Assembly (NCBI RefSeq): GCF_021018805.1
Contig: NC_086259.1
Span: 6,593,501 to 6,657,500, forward strand
Reading direction: 5' to 3'
Origin: Prinia subflava
Lineage: Eukaryota > Chordata > Aves > Passeriformes > Cisticolidae
DNA: 64,000 nt
Part shown: positions 24,346-38,000 of the stretch, in pieces
Position numbering within the stretch: position 1 is the stretch's first letter
How the letters are laid out: every line of letters starts with the position of its first letter
Notes under the pieces: model-generated
Database searches by the model: none
Told to the model about the DNA's origin: nothing
The model's input: only the letters and a program-made list of their open reading frames with translations
Program-made: the position numbers and the translations under genes

Positions 24346-26139
24346 GAACAAAAGGCAGGAAACACTCGCTGCTCTTCTTGGTGAAGGCAGAAGGGGCAGA
24401 AGCAGGGTGAGAAATAAGAAATTAAACTCAAAATATTAAGCCTAGAACCCAATGTCAGCGTAAAAAGAAGCAGAAATATTTCTGGAATTTCCAAACTGAC
24501 TAACTGTGCGAAGAATCATTCCTGCACTGTTCAACAGGACAACAAGGAAATATTTCCTGTACCATACCCACTACCTTTATCACTGGGGCTGTACAGAGCA
24601 TCCAAAGAGCCAAGTGACAAAATCATCCCAGTTAGTTAGAATCCAAAGCAGGTCAGTATTCCTTAGAAGCCCAGGTAAGGACAACACCACTGCTGAAGTA
24701 GCCTCAAGTTACAGCCCCATCTGAGAACAAGCGGGCACGAGCTGAAGCTAAGGAGAAGCAGGCACTAATGGAATTTAAGTGGATTTCTTTACACAGAGAT
24801 GATAGTCAATGTCACGCACAACCCAGGGCAGCATTAGCAACCTGTGGAAAAATATTACACCGTGACTCACTCAGAACAAAAGCCAAACAGTGCAATTATG
24901 TTCCTGACTTTTCATCCTTCAGTACTTTAAAACTATGAGAGCTGCTATTCAAATGAAATATTATAAAATAAAGACTGTTAATTTGTATCATGGGCCAGGA
25001 AAAAATGTAAGCCGGCTCAAATCTGCAGGTTTTCATGCATATAACATGTGAAAGCAGGTAAGTGAGAGGTGCCAGAGGATCACAAAGAACCACCCCACAG
25101 CTGAGCTGCTGGGAAGCCCCACTGCCCAGCAGCCTCTGCAGTCTGCCCTCACACCCAGCTCACTTCAGCTGCTTTTGTGGGAAGGTTTATTATTTCCCAA
25201 GAAAAAAATATATCCCAAAAAAAGACCATAAGAGAATACTCTTGATGATGTTTCTGCCTTAAAAACCCAGCATGAAGTTACTAGAAATAGGAAGCCAGGA
25301 ATTCTGCTGCGCCAACTACCACGGAAACAAATGGGATTTACACGCAAGAGTACAGCCACAGTGCAGGTGACAGACTGGTATCTACAGTGGTCTGTAACTC
25401 AAAGGACTGCCCTTATTGCCTATCCCACAATGCATGCTTATTCTTGAGGGTTTTCAGGGCCACACCTTCAGGGTATAGCCTTAAAAACAATGATTTGTAG
25501 TGGAAGTCCCAAGAGATGTGACATTGTCACCCTCTGCAAACTCGCTGTGATAAATACTGGAAATCCACAAGACTGAGGAGGCTGAATAGCAAGGAAAGGG
25601 AGGGTGAAGGAGGAGACAGAAGTCAGTTCACCACACTCATGCAGCAGGACAAGGGGTCTGTGCTACAGGTGCTGTGTCCTGGCTGCCCCACATCTGCCCT
25701 TCCCTCCCTTGCTTCTTGGAAAGTCACATCCATTCCTGACAGGAGACACACATCATTTCTTTTCCATTCTGTAAACGTTACCAACATCCCCCTTCATGCT
25801 GGGACATGAGGGGGGTTCAGAGTCTCTTGCAGGGCAGAGAGGAAAGGTGGAGATCCCACTGCCACCACCACATTCCTTTATGGGTTACCCAAAAACCAGG
25901 AGGGGGTGGTTTGGGCAGCTCACAACATGAGGATATTTTGCTCAAAGCAAAGCAGACATCTCTGTCCACACTCCCAGCACCCATGCAGAAGAAGGACAGC
26001 ATGAAGTTACAGCTATGAAAACCTGTACAAACAGCACTAAACTTTAATTCACAACCGAGCCAAGTGTAGAGCCCCTTAATACAACCAGACCCATGAATGT
26101 GAGGTGTCTAGAATGAAAACAAAGGCTTAAAATACCTGT
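24346..26139. other. Non-coding stretch, mixed
   Basis: The first few hundred bases may still belong to the decayed LINE but are too diverged to assign. 24923-25057 has good splice-like borders (see findings). No open frame or repeat family is recognised in the rest. Confidence 0.45.
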
Positions 26140-26800
26140 CTGGATTTTTTCTTGAAAATCAGTCATTGAGAATCATCTGTCAGTAAGACAAAATTAATTA
26201 CTACACGTAATATTGAAAAAAAAAGCAACATAAATTTAAATATTACATAATATTACAAAAATGTTCATAAAATACTATTGTTAATGATGCGTGTTCACCT
26301 TTCTAATACTCAAACTAACCAAGATTATTATACCAAATTTGCAATAAGCAAAAATGAAAGGAAAAGAAAGGACTTTTTTTTTTTAAATTACTTTGTCTGA
26401 CTTTAGAAGCTTTGGAAAAAGCGTCAAATTACAGTAACTTGCAAAATTCAGTCATAGTTTTTGAATACTGTTCAAGGACTGCTGCTGAAGAAATTGCTGA
26501 AATCTAAATGTTAGACATTTATGCTTAACAAAGCTAGTAAATAGAAGCCTTAACTACTTCATTCACTCGAAGGCAATTATTGCACTTCTCTTGCAAGTAT
26601 TTTACTAATTTATGCATAGTTAGTCTTACTTAGGCATTAAATCAATTACTGGTAATATATTAAATATGTTCTTAAGTTTAACATGCAAATATAGTTCTGC
26701 ACTGGAGTTTTAAGGCCTTTTTTGGAGACATTTGTACATGTTTATGTTAAAAGGGCTTTAAAAATTTGGCAGCAAATAGATGCACAAGTTTCTTGCAGCA
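26140..26800. promoter_or_regulatory. AT-rich block with POU and homeodomain-type sites
   Basis: This is a repeat-poor block. It contains an AATTAATTAC word near 26193, a POU-like TTTATGCATA near 26610, a TCAATTAC word near 26642 and an octamer ATGCAAAT at 26683-26690. The motif cluster and absence of transposons suggest a developmental enhancer, but no alignment supports this here. Confidence 0.3.
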
Positions 26801-26953
26801 GAGACACAAACCTCCCACATACCCCAGGCCAGCACCCAAATGCTGCAGGATTGAAAGTCAAGAATCAGGAGAAACACCTTCTACCTCCAAAAAAAGGTTA
26901 AAAAATATATATCCTAGCCAGCATATTATATGGAGTGCTGCCTCCAGCTGAGA

Positions 26954-26974
26954 TAATTATTAAATTAATAATTA
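26954..26974. promoter_or_regulatory. 21-bp perfect AT palindrome of homeodomain half-sites
   Basis: Arms TAATTATTAA (26954-26963) and TTAATAATTA (26965-26974) are exact reverse complements around a single A. Each arm includes a TAATTA-type homeodomain core, so a dimeric homeodomain site is one reading. A cruciform or an AT-rich microsatellite fragment are others. Confidence 0.5.
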
Positions 26975-29399
26975 AAAAAAAAAAGGCACTCAACAGTCCT
27001 TGAGAAATTAAGCTTGAACACCAAAAGCTGACAGGATGATAAGCAGTAAGTTCAGCAGAAGCTGGCCACATTCACCCCAGTAAGACTCTGCTGGGCGCCT
27101 GGAGGGTCTGAACAGCCTTTTTATTGTGGTTCCAAAGAGGGGGCTTTGGCATTGCACAGTGCAAGTCCAGAAGGTATATCTACCTCAGGAATAACTCATC
27201 AGAACCTTGATATACAGAACTTCTGTTGGTAGAGAAACAGGTATAGAAATAATTAAAAAAATTTAAAAAATTAACTCCTGAGTTTAGCCAAAAGCTTTTT
27301 AAAAAACATAATTGAAGTGTACAGAACCATTAATCCTATCCCAGCTGACTGTCAGACTGCTGCTGCTAACTACCCCTGGTCAAAACCAGGTATCACCAAA
27401 GCGTGGAGCCTCGTGGAGCTCAAAGAGCAAGGCATGGGCACAGCATCTGCTGTGACAAACAGACAGCATAAAGATCTCCTGAGGGTACTTCCTTCCATAA
27501 AACTTCCATAAAAAAACAAACAAAAAACCCCAAACTTTAATAATAACTGCTAAGGCTGTAGGGTCGAAAGAAATCCTGTGTTAACAGTGCAGAAAGTTGG
27601 GGGTGCTCATGCAGCAGAGTGCTCTTGAGGAAGCTGCTCGTCCCCACCTGGACCAGCACCAAGAAAATCACTAGTTCCTTCTTGGACCCAATTTCCTCAA
27701 TCAAGAAAGCTGAGACTACAAATTGCTATTAAGAATTGGAAGGAAAAAGTGCTTTTTTGTTGAAGACATGAAGGGGAGGGGGGGGGAATAGTAAAGCAGC
27801 AGAAAATGGGGATTGGTTGCCAAACTGGAAAAATCAATTATTCTACTGAACAACAGTAGTTACAAATATAGCTGCCTCTATCCCTCCTCCTCCTCCTCCA
27901 TTGAACAACTTGTTAAAAGAACCAACAATCTGTTGAACGACAACCCCCGGTATGGTGTCATCATTTAAAAAGTGAACACAGAAAAGGTCTTGTTAAAAAG
28001 GAGGCATAAAGCTCCAGACACAATTTTGGATTCGCCCTGGGTGAATCCCTGTGTTCGTTTTGTTGAGTTTAAAGCAGCCATTCTGAACCGGGTGTTTGAT
28101 CATATCAATGCAAATAAATGCTTGAAAAGCACCCAAAACAGCCCAGATCATGACGATAGTGTTTGGACTTGTTCCATGTAAAAGCAAATTCCCACAGTCA
28201 CTTAGCCCCCCATGTAAGATCATCTTCACTTGGTTGTTTGGGTTTTTTTTTAAAGCATATAACAGCATTGTCTTTAGTCCAATTATTTCACTTTTAAATG
28301 CAAAATGAGGCTTCAAAACCAGCTGATAAATGCTTCTCTTCATGTAGGATGAATAAAAACCTGGTGGTGACACACCAGGTTGGCAGCATTGTAGAGCAAG
28401 GTCCTGCGGGTTTCTTTGGAAAAACTGCTCCAGCATTAGAGGCGGACAAAGGAAAATAGTGGGAATTTTTCTTCTGTGCCACATTGTTGATTAGGGTAGT
28501 GTTGAATGAAATGGGAAGTGTCAGTAAGGCGAGGCTGCAGTGTGGGGCTGAGGTTTGGCTCAGGCAGGATGGGTGCTGAGAGCAGGGACCCTATGGGCAG
28601 CAGCAGGGCTGGGCACCCACAGGCACCTCATTCTCATTCCTTTGAAGAGGTTTTGCCTTTTTACTGTTAAAACAGTGGTCTGGTAAAGGCAAGGGATGCA
28701 ATACTGAGAGATAATGAGAATTTCCAAGATAAAACAGACACGTGATGTGCCACACCAGAAGACCATGGCAAACACTCCATTACAACAGCTCCTGGTTTGG
28801 CCATCTCACCCCAAATCATGATTTTTTTAACATTTCCGGCCCATGGCAGGTGGGTTTGCATTTCTGTTAATAAAACAGCATCTCATGGCAAGCTTCAAAG
28901 CTGTCTTTACACTTGAACTCTCAGGCACTTACTACAAGGAATGCACTGATGCCAATATACTTCATTTGCCAGGCAGATAAAATAAATAATGCTGGACACC
29001 ATTTTTGCTTTCTTTTGTTTGTCAGATGACTACATTAAAAAACCAGCTAAAAATCTAAGAATCTTAATAGCTGTTGAGCATTCAGCAGATGGTACCATCT
29101 AGACCCAGCTAATTTGAGGCCAAGCAGTCTAAAACCCTGTTTCAGACAAGGAATAAAATTTAATAGTAAAATAGCGGGGTGAAAACAATGAGAGAATCAA
29201 GGGGATCATCCATTCCCTTTGCTTGGGAAATAAAGGGCAGCTACTGTTCTTGATGGCAGGAGGTTTGACCAATGTGCCAACAAAAAAACTGATCTTGAGT
29301 CCCCACCTATTCTGTAAAGGTGCCATTTCAGGAGTCACATGTGACTTACAAATGGGCAAAGGGATACAAGTCAAGTTTAATTCTTCCTTTGCTCTACAA
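26975..29399. other. Non-coding stretch, mixed
   Basis: It holds short CTC trinucleotide repeats near 27884-27900 and an octamer at 28108-28115. A 163-codon minus-strand open frame (27993-28484) has no recognised domain. Its length in roughly 43 percent GC sequence is unusual but not outside chance for 64 kb. No gene is called. Confidence 0.45.
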
Positions 29400-29944
29400 G
29401 AATATCTTTAAAACAGCAAACCGTGGAAATTAAAGCAGTTTCCAAAATATTTACCCTAAGAAAATATGCCACAGATGAACTGTGCCTAGAAACTGCACTT
29501 TTCTGTTCATAATTTTAAAGCTATTTTTTTTAAATTCTTTCTAATGAGTAGAGCGACTTTTCAGGGAGAAAAGCACAGCAAAACTGAAAAAAAAAGAATG
29601 ATTCCCAAGTACAAAGTGCAATGAAAGACTGTATGTGCTTTTCATGTAAGCATACATTATGCCTTCCATATTGTTAAAACTTGCTCATCACTGAACTACT
29701 CTACATGTAACTAAATTACAAATGGCTCAATGATAACAAAACATAGCAAATTAAGACAGAATCAGGTCAGACTTCTGTTTGAATTATCTAACTGAGTCTC
29801 TAACCTGGCACAGTATTTGGCCACAGTCAAAAATACATTAAATGCACACAAGCATATTTATATACATACACATATATATGTCTATGAGTGTGAAAAAATG
29901 CATTAGGAAAAACAACAAAAAACAAAAAAGGGAAAAAAAAACCC

Positions 29945-29966
29945 CACAACAACAACAACAAAAAAT
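29945..29966. repeat. (AAC)n microsatellite
   Basis: Five AAC-type units end in a short A run. Translation of either strand through it gives low-complexity frames that should be ignored. Confidence 0.85.
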
Positions 29967-30494
29967 GCACAGGAGCCAAAATCCATGTGCCAAGGTGATG
30001 AGGAGAGGGAAAACAGGACACATTTAGACCAAGTCTCCTTAATTTTGGGTACAATCAGAACCTGCCCCCCAAAAAAATCCCACCCAAAAGGAGCAAAACA
30101 AAACCAAAACACATTGAGATGCAAGACAAAGCATTTGCATCTTTAGATACCTGATTTGATCCTGTCATCAGGGAGGTAGACACCAGATCAGATACTCAGG
30201 GACAGTGTGAAATTATAGACAGAAATCACAGTAAAAAATGCTAAAGGCAGTGATCAGACTAAAAGGTTCATTGCAAGGAGAAGGTAGTAATACTGCACAT
30301 TAATGAAAGCCTGGACCTATCACCTGCTGTAATAATTATCATGCTAATATGGGGGTTGCCTCGGTTTGTGGTTTTTGGCATTCCCATTACTACCAGAAAC
30401 TGCAAATTCAAACACTCTATGTGTAACATAAATGAAAAAGATTCTCACCTTAATGCTGTGCAGAAGAAATAAATTATGTTTGGTTTTCTTTTTC

Positions 30495-30513
30495 TTTTTT
30501 TTTTTTTTTTTTT
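30495..30513. repeat. T19 homopolymer
   Basis: An uninterrupted T run preceded by a TTTC-rich stretch. It generates a K-rich minus-strand frame that is not a gene. Confidence 0.95.
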
Positions 30514-31519
30514 CATTTTCACTTTTAAATTTCCTTTGACTGGGTGAACCCCAGGCTATGGAAATGCACGCAGGCATTGTAGCTGCACAGATACCAGCAT
30601 ACAAATCTCTTCTGTACAGGAAACACATCAACACTAATCCATTTTCTGTACAAAATGTAAAACTTCACATGTTCTGTTCAAGCTCATTACTGACTAGTAT
30701 CTTAAGCTTGTCAAGTGTTCTAAAGGAGCTTTCCAAGAGAAGTTTGTAGTTAAGCATATGGTAAGCTCGTCCAGTCCATATGACTGGTTGAGCATCGACC
30801 ACTACTGTTGATACAGTTTCCCTCAATATTATGACAGTATTTGTCAATGAAAATTAAATTGCTGTCAAACTTTTCCCACTAAACTTACAGCACAGCACTC
30901 AGAGAGAGCCAGCTTCATGACTCAAGCCAATAAGGCCTCTTCTAAACACTCCTCTTTTTTTACCCATTTGTGGAAAATTCCCTCTGGATTTATTTCTGAC
31001 TTTTGAAATAACCTATAAAGGCTCTCCAGTGCTTGCTGTGGAAAAATTCTGTGAAGCCATATTTAATGCATTTACTGTCTTTTCTTACAGTCTGTGGAAA
31101 TCACACACAGAAATATCTGGGTGATCTGTGAGGGCAGGTGCTTACAGACTGTAGAACTCTGATGACGTGATGACTGTGCCAAACTTGAGGAATCACACAT
31201 GGATGCAATGTGTCCTGCTCATGTGCACAAATATCTGCTTGAAGTTCGTCTTTTGAGGGAATAGTCACATAATGAGAAAAGCCTGAAAAAACCTAGACCA
31301 AACAGGTTCAAAAAATAACAATCACAGTTTTATTATCTTTGAAATAATTCTAAGGATTTGGTGAAATATCGCATGTTTTAAACAAACATGCTGCAGACCT
31401 CTTCTTCACCTTTTAGCTTTGTTTTCAAATGCTGAAAAGCAATCCACACACATAAAGTACTTTATAACTTCCTAAGCAATTATGTCAATGAGGGCTGTTT
31501 CTTAATCAATTTTAAACTT

Positions 31520-31541
31520 AAAAAAAAAAAAAAAAAAAAAA
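31520..31541. repeat. A22 homopolymer
   Basis: An uninterrupted A run. No recognisable retrocopy lies upstream, and CR1 elements do not end in poly-A, so a simple repeat is the best call. Confidence 0.95.
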
Positions 31542-31680
31542 GTGGCATTATAGCTATTTCTATGTTTGGGTTTTTTTTAATATCACATTAAAAAAAAGGT
31601 GTAATAGAAAATGCCAACAGTGAATAAGCAGTCTGGGAAGAAAAAATATATACCAAGAACACAACAATGAGTTTAATTGC

Positions 31681-34600
31681 AGTAGGTACTGAAAGAGTTG
31701 CTGGTTTTAGTTGGTGTTTTACCATCTCCCTTCTACATACGAAGCTGGTCTCAGCTACAGGGAAGTACTTCTAAGATTGATTTATATAATCATTCTGGAA
31801 CTGTACTTCTTTGCTACCATTCTCCTGATTACATTTCTCATTTCCTGACACAGCCAGTGCCTCAGGACCAGCAAACCAATGCTATGTGATACTTGCTAAA
31901 ACGTGCACCACCAAATTTGAGAAACTGCCCCTGCTGCTGGTGTGCCTGTGGTGGGGAGCAAGTCCGAGTTTGGGCTGGGCAGACCCCACTGAGAACATCC
32001 CAAGGCACGTCTCCCACCTGGCACAGGTGATTTTCAGAGGCCAGGACAAGCCAAGCTGCTGCGAGGGCTGGTGTGGAAGGTGTGTCATGGAAAGAGAGGC
32101 TCTCCAAGCCCAGCACCACGAGGGACCACCTCACCCTGGGACTTTGGTCTGCAGCTCTAACTGTGAAATTAAAACAGTCCTACTCAAACAGATGGGCACT
32201 CTTTCCATCCAAACACAGGAGACAGCAAATACCCTACGTCTCCATGTCCTTCCACAACCAGGTGCTTCAGTTTGATTTTTCTACTCTAACAGATCGAGCA
32301 CACGTGAGAATTTTGATGCGGTAGAAAATCAGAAGTCAAGATGTTTTTCTCTTTTCTAATCTGAGGCTGCAGAAATACAAATCAGCAGCAGTGAGGCTTT
32401 TCTTCTTTAGGGATCCTTTTGTAAGGGAGAGGGGATAGTGCTCAAGGTCATTGGCTTTTGTGTTTTTGACGAAATTATTTGTCTGCTCTTAAATTCAATG
32501 GGCAATTTCAGTAGCAGCCACTTCCAAAAGCCTAAATTTGGCAGTTTGTAATACTTAGTCAGTCTGTTGGGAAGGCAGCAATGTCCCTAAAATACAGATA
32601 TGGAATTAAAATATGGAGCAGAACAATGACTCTATTTATCTCTTATATGGAGACACATACACAGAGATTACTCAGATGGAAAAAGGGATATAAGAAGAAT
32701 CCCAGAAATGACAAGTGCACATTAAGCATCATCATGTTTTAGACTGAGATATTTCTTTGAGAAATTATTTGCAACTCGGAGCTGTACCTCTGCAGCACAC
32801 ACATGGCTTGGGTATGATGAGCAATTGGAGCAGAGATTAGCTGGAGACTCTAGCAGAGAAAAATGGGAGCAGACTGATACATATCTATGTTCAAAGGTGA
32901 TAATGTCACCCTGGCCCATCACAATTTCAGTAGGCTGATGGTGGAATTTAAGCCTCTCTCATATCGAGTACACAAAGAGGTACATCTTGGCAGTATAACA
33001 AAAGCCAATGTGGGTGGCAAGGTAGCTGCAAATTTAAGCATGAATGCTCTGGATGTGGGGGCTTGCACCTGATTACCAGATGCTTCAAGCAGATGGCCAG
33101 GGAGAGGAGAGAACAAGGCTCATGGTTGCTTTGATAGGGTTACAAAAAGCACCAAAACCAGGAAACAGAAAAAAGGAAACTTCCCTGACTGCACAAGGTA
33201 TGAGATCAACAGGGCCATGGAGACACAGCACACTCTGCACCACATTTGGGAGGTGAGTCCCAGAATCAGCCTGGTGGTTCAATATCAGCAGCAAGACCCA
33301 TTGAAATGGGGTCCAGGAGAGGGGGACAAAATTATATTTATATGTATATATATTTATTATATTACCACCATGCAGAATAGGGAGCTGCTATTTAAATACA
33401 GGATATAATTGGGGTTTTCCACCTTGGAGGAGCTCCTCCATAGGAGGCTTTCACTGATGTATCATTTAATACATGTGGGAATCAATATAGGGGATAAAAT
33501 CACTCTTTCTCTGGGAATGGGACTGACGCTTGTAGGAATGCTTCCCTACAACAGTCGGAAGTGCCAGAGCTTGCTAAAAAAAAAATTACAAAGGAAAAAT
33601 CAAAAAGCTCATTCTGTTCAGTGGCAAGGTTTTCAGAAACAGCATTTTTGATTCACACAACAGAGTACAAACTTGAGAATTTGACTCTACTTCACCCTGA
33701 TGAGTAACGAGACAAATTTCAGCTGAGTAATCCCCCTCAATGACTCGAGCAGCATTTGTGTAATGGGATGCCTGACCCTGCCTCAGGACCAGCTGATCTG
33801 GCACTGTCAAAACACCATTCTGGAACAGGGACAGGGCACCTCCAGAGACAGCCACGAGCCTTCCTGCCCTGATGTCCCCATGGGGCAGTGAGGGAGAGGG
33901 TTACAGAGCTGGTGTAAGCCGTGGGTAACCAGTGACCTGAAATCATTAAAAATCTGTGTTCATCACATTTCTCAGGAGGAGGTGGCTTCAGCTGAGCGTC
34001 TTGGCTCACCTCCCACTCCGATCACAGCACCCTGCCAGCTCCACTGCCCTGTGTCCTTTTGGTTTAGTATTTTATTCTCCATAATTCCTTCCTGGGATTT
34101 CTGAGGAGCACACAGGATGGAGGGCAGTGCTCTCTGAGGGTACCACCAGCCATCAAAATGGTTCTTCCCTAGCTGAGCATACAGAAACATATAGCAAAGA
34201 TAGAAACTTGTCACCAAACACCAAACACAGCGTCCAGCTGACAGAACCCCCATGGGCCTGCCAGGCAGTGGGCTGGGCTCCTCATTCAGAAACACAACTT
34301 CATATTCATGCTGCCAGCCTTTGCAAACCTGCATCTACACCAGGAAAATGAATGTTTAACTGGTTATTGCAGTTTACAATACCTAACAAGTTGAAATGGA
34401 GGCACAGAGCTGAGGCTAGGAGTGATGTAAGGTGGTGGCACATTGCCTTCATGACTGCTGAGCCCAAAAGCCCCATCTCTCATCTTCCTGGTGGTGGCAA
34501 ACCATCATCAAGAGGTTTGGTGCCTCCAGGCAGGGATGTACAGAGCCTCTCTGAGAAGGCTCACAGCAGGAACTGCCACCCCCTCTATAGCAAATATGCA

Positions 34601-34991
34601 CAGAGAGAGGGTTCACTAAATTCCTTTCTCCATCCCAGCCGAGGGGAGGCTTTTATGCCATTTGACAGCCACACAGGCCCCTCTCTGGGGGCAGTCCCCT
34701 CTGCCTCCCCACACTGCCTGTGGCACAAGGAGGAGGCAGAAAGGGTGGCACGGAGGCAAGAAAGGAGACTCTCCCTCTCTGAGCCTCTCCTCCTCAGCGT
34801 GTTCATCATTACAGCTCATCCGCTCAGCACCACTTTTTCCTCCTGCACAAATAATTAAGAAACACCTGTGTTCTTTTCATTCGATAACGCACGGTTCAGA
34901 GAAAGCCGCTCTTTTAAGCTTAGATTATTTTCTGTGACCACGATTCAGCTGACAAAATAACAATGACTCACTTTGCCAAGAACTGAGGAAC
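31681..34991. other. Non-coding stretch, GC-leaning patches
   Basis: GC-leaning around 31900-32170 and 33900-34830. A 168-codon plus frame (34352-34858) has no domain, membrane segment or repeat and lies in GC-leaning DNA where such lengths occur by chance. 33330-33365 is a short imperfect TA/TTTA-rich tract. Confidence 0.5.
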
Positions 34992-35016
34992 GGGGGGGGG
35001 GGGGGGGAGGGAGGGG
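34992..35016 (+). repeat. G16 run with following G-triplets (G-quadruplex motif)
   Basis: Sixteen consecutive G residues (34992-35007) are followed by AGGGAGGGG. This satisfies the four-G-tract rule for a G-quadruplex on the plus strand. Runs this long are unstable in length and hard to sequence, so the exact count may be an assembly estimate. Confidence 0.9.
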
Positions 35017-38000
35017 CTGTCAACCTTACATTAAAAATAAAAATTTCAAATAAATATTATTGAAAATAAAGAAAGAAGCCACGTTAACATTTATCACCTT
35101 CAAAATGGCCGGTGCCCCCATGCAACTTTGAAATCTGAATAAACTCCTGGAGGTGACTCTTTGCCAACGTTCTTGCCTATGCCAGCTTTCTCACAAACGA
35201 ACAGCTTGTATCTCCATGAAAACCAATGGATGGAACAAATTGTATTAAATTATGTAAAATGATACTAAAGAGCACAATCTACCAGTAAAAAAAATATATA
35301 TATAAAAATTGGAAAATCTTGTTTTTATAAATTTGAGAAAATTATAAAAGATAATTGGGGGGAGGGAACGTCACATTTTTATTAAACTTAAAGAGATGTC
35401 TCATGGATTTAAGCAGGAAATGAGATTTATTCTCTCATAGGTCAGACACACATAATTCTTTGGTGCCGTTGACACCTGTGAGTTATTTAGCCTTCCTCAT
35501 ACTTTAGCATGTAGAGAAATCCCATCTCTATGAAGCTGAGCATAGCCCTGTGACAGTCTCAAATTGTCCCTCCCCATCACACTGTAGGAGCTGTCAGCGC
35601 ACATTATGTATCCAAATTTCTTTCTACTTCTCAGAGAGCCTTTCTGGAGGGGGGAGGGGGATGCAAATAAAAGTAATTAGAACCAAATTTACTACATCTT
35701 CAGAAAATTATTAAGGATTTTTCAGCACCTTTTGGAGACTTTTATAATTTAAATATTCTGATGTGTCCATGCAAAGAACATTCCAGTAACTTTGCCTGAA
35801 ATGGGCTTTGAATTGATGATTTCCAAGCATGAGTCAGTTAATCATGAACAAAAAGATCTGACTATTTCTGTATCCAGGGTGGTGGAGAGGGTGAGGGTGT
35901 GAGAGCTTTCGGCTGGTTTGAGGCTTTAAACAACACTCTGCTGACATACAATAGAGAGTCAAAATCCAGGGCTTTGTTCTGCCAGCCTGTAGCCCACGGG
36001 GAGCCCCCTGGCACCCCAGCCTCGTGCAGGGCTGTGCCCACGGGTTGGAGGCAGATTTTAGAAAACAAGTTCATCCCTGTGATGGCAGCAGGACCTGGCC
36101 GTGGGCTGGTGGCTCCTGGTGGGGTCCTTCTGCTGCAGGCAGAGACAGAAAATCCTCTGGGGATGGGGAGGGGTCAGTGGGTCAGAGCCCAGGGGCACAG
36201 GCAGGGCTCCCTCACCTGCCCAGACCCACTGACGGGGCTGAGAAATGAAAAATCTGCTCTGGCTTATCCTGTCTTCAATCAAAGAGACAGAGCACCATTA
36301 ATCCAGTTTGAAAAGAAAGAGGTTTGTCTGCATGTGCCTAATTTTTAATTCCCCCCCCCCAATCCCTTTTTCTATTTTCTCCCCCTCTCCATTGCAAGGC
36401 CCTGAAATGCAGACTCATGATTCTTGGCTGCAACAGATAGTTAATTTATTCTGCAACTGCATTAACTCAGCATACATCTAAACCTTCCTAACCTAGCTCT
36501 GGAAGACTGTGCCACATGACTGAGGGTTAGCTTGAACTCTCAGTTCTGCCACATCGCTCTCCACTGGAGATCTTTGCAATCCTGAAAAAAACCCTAAAAC
36601 TAAAAAAAAAAAAACTTCTGCAGCCAGTAAAGCACATACAAGAACTGCTCAGCAGGACAAATGAGCATTGTAGCTTCCATAGTCACATACGCCACAGGGA
36701 GCCTCAACTAATTTCCACTCTCAATAGAGCTTATACAGACCTGGAAGCTTAAAATTGTTCCCGTCTTTCCAATGAATAACAGTGGGATCCTGTAAAAAAG
36801 ACACTCCTTTCCTGAAAGGCAAGAGGAATTTGAAGGCCTGGGGGCTGCAGTGGGAGAAGTTGCTCTGCCCTTTCCCTCCGCAGCTGCAGGGTAAATGGCA
36901 AAGCCAAATACACCCAATGAACCACATGGGCTTTCCTGAGCAGCCACTGCCAGCAAAAGAGCCCACCTGAGCCTGGTAAACCGTGGGAGCTGAGGCCAGC
37001 ACTGCCTCCTGGAGAAGGACAGCATGGTTGCTATTCTTGCAAACAGGTAGAGGTTCAGAGCTGGCTCTGAAGGGTTAATGCCTGGACTTGACAAATCTCC
37101 CTGTGTCTGTGATCCAGTCACCACCACAGCCTACCCTCATGACTCACAACAGCTGGAGTTGCTAAACTGGCAGCGTCACAGTGTGGCATCAGGAAATTTC
37201 AGATAAAAAACCATATACAATACGCAAGGAATCCTAATAAATTCTGGAAACTGTAGACATGTAAATCTCCAAGCGCTAAAAAAGCATCCTGCTAGAGAAA
37301 CTATTTTTAAAAAAGGCTATTAGGAGGTGTGAAAGCGAAGCTGTCTATTATGTTTCTAAAGAAAGGCACCAAATGCTTATTTTTCATCCCACGGAATTGA
37401 GAGTGCCCGTTTGTGACAGACAGTTAGCACAAGGTCACTGCCAGTCAGCGGGCTCCTGGCCAGCACAGCCTCCTGGACATCAGAGGGACCAGACAAGGGG
37501 GACAAAACTGAACTTGCTGCAACAACGCTGGTTTAGATCATCTCAATGAAACCTGAGCCCAGCTGCTGTTCTCTGGGTTCATCTTTCTACCTTTTCTTAT
37601 GCAAAGGGATAATTTGATATATTTTTTTCATCGCTAAAATCCAGCAGCTCCTCTACTTACGTGTTTGTTTAATGGGGTGAATTGAGGGAATAAAGTTTAA
37701 TATTAAAAAGAAAAGATGGGGAAAATATTTCCTTCCCGTCTGTGCGGGCTCCCACTGCAGACAATGCAAATCCCACAACACATGTTTGCAGGAAATCAGA
37801 GCACACTCAGGGCTAGAAGTGCAAGTTCGTCTCATCTAAATGATTAAACTGGTAACAGTTATAAACAAAGAGCTTTCTATCCCACTGATTTCAGGATGGG
37901 TTAGAGCTTTTCTCCAAACAGTCTTCCAATAGTTTATGCTAACCAAAATATCCTCCAAAAACAGAGCCATGCAGTGACCAAATAAACAAGAAGATTACTC

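Larger units (their letters stand above)
29400..31680. other. AT-rich non-coding block with homopolymers
   Basis: Contains AT-alternating text near 29856-29880, an AAC microsatellite at 29945-29966, a T19 run at 30495-30513 and an A22 run at 31520-31541. The octamer ATTTGCAT (minus) is at 30133-30140. I see no transposon body attached to the homopolymers. Confidence 0.6.

Noticed and set aside
34352..34858. 168-codon plus-strand frame
   Set aside because: No domain or family resemblance; it lies in GC-leaning DNA where one or two such frames are expected per 64 kb, and overlapping minus frames are equally open.
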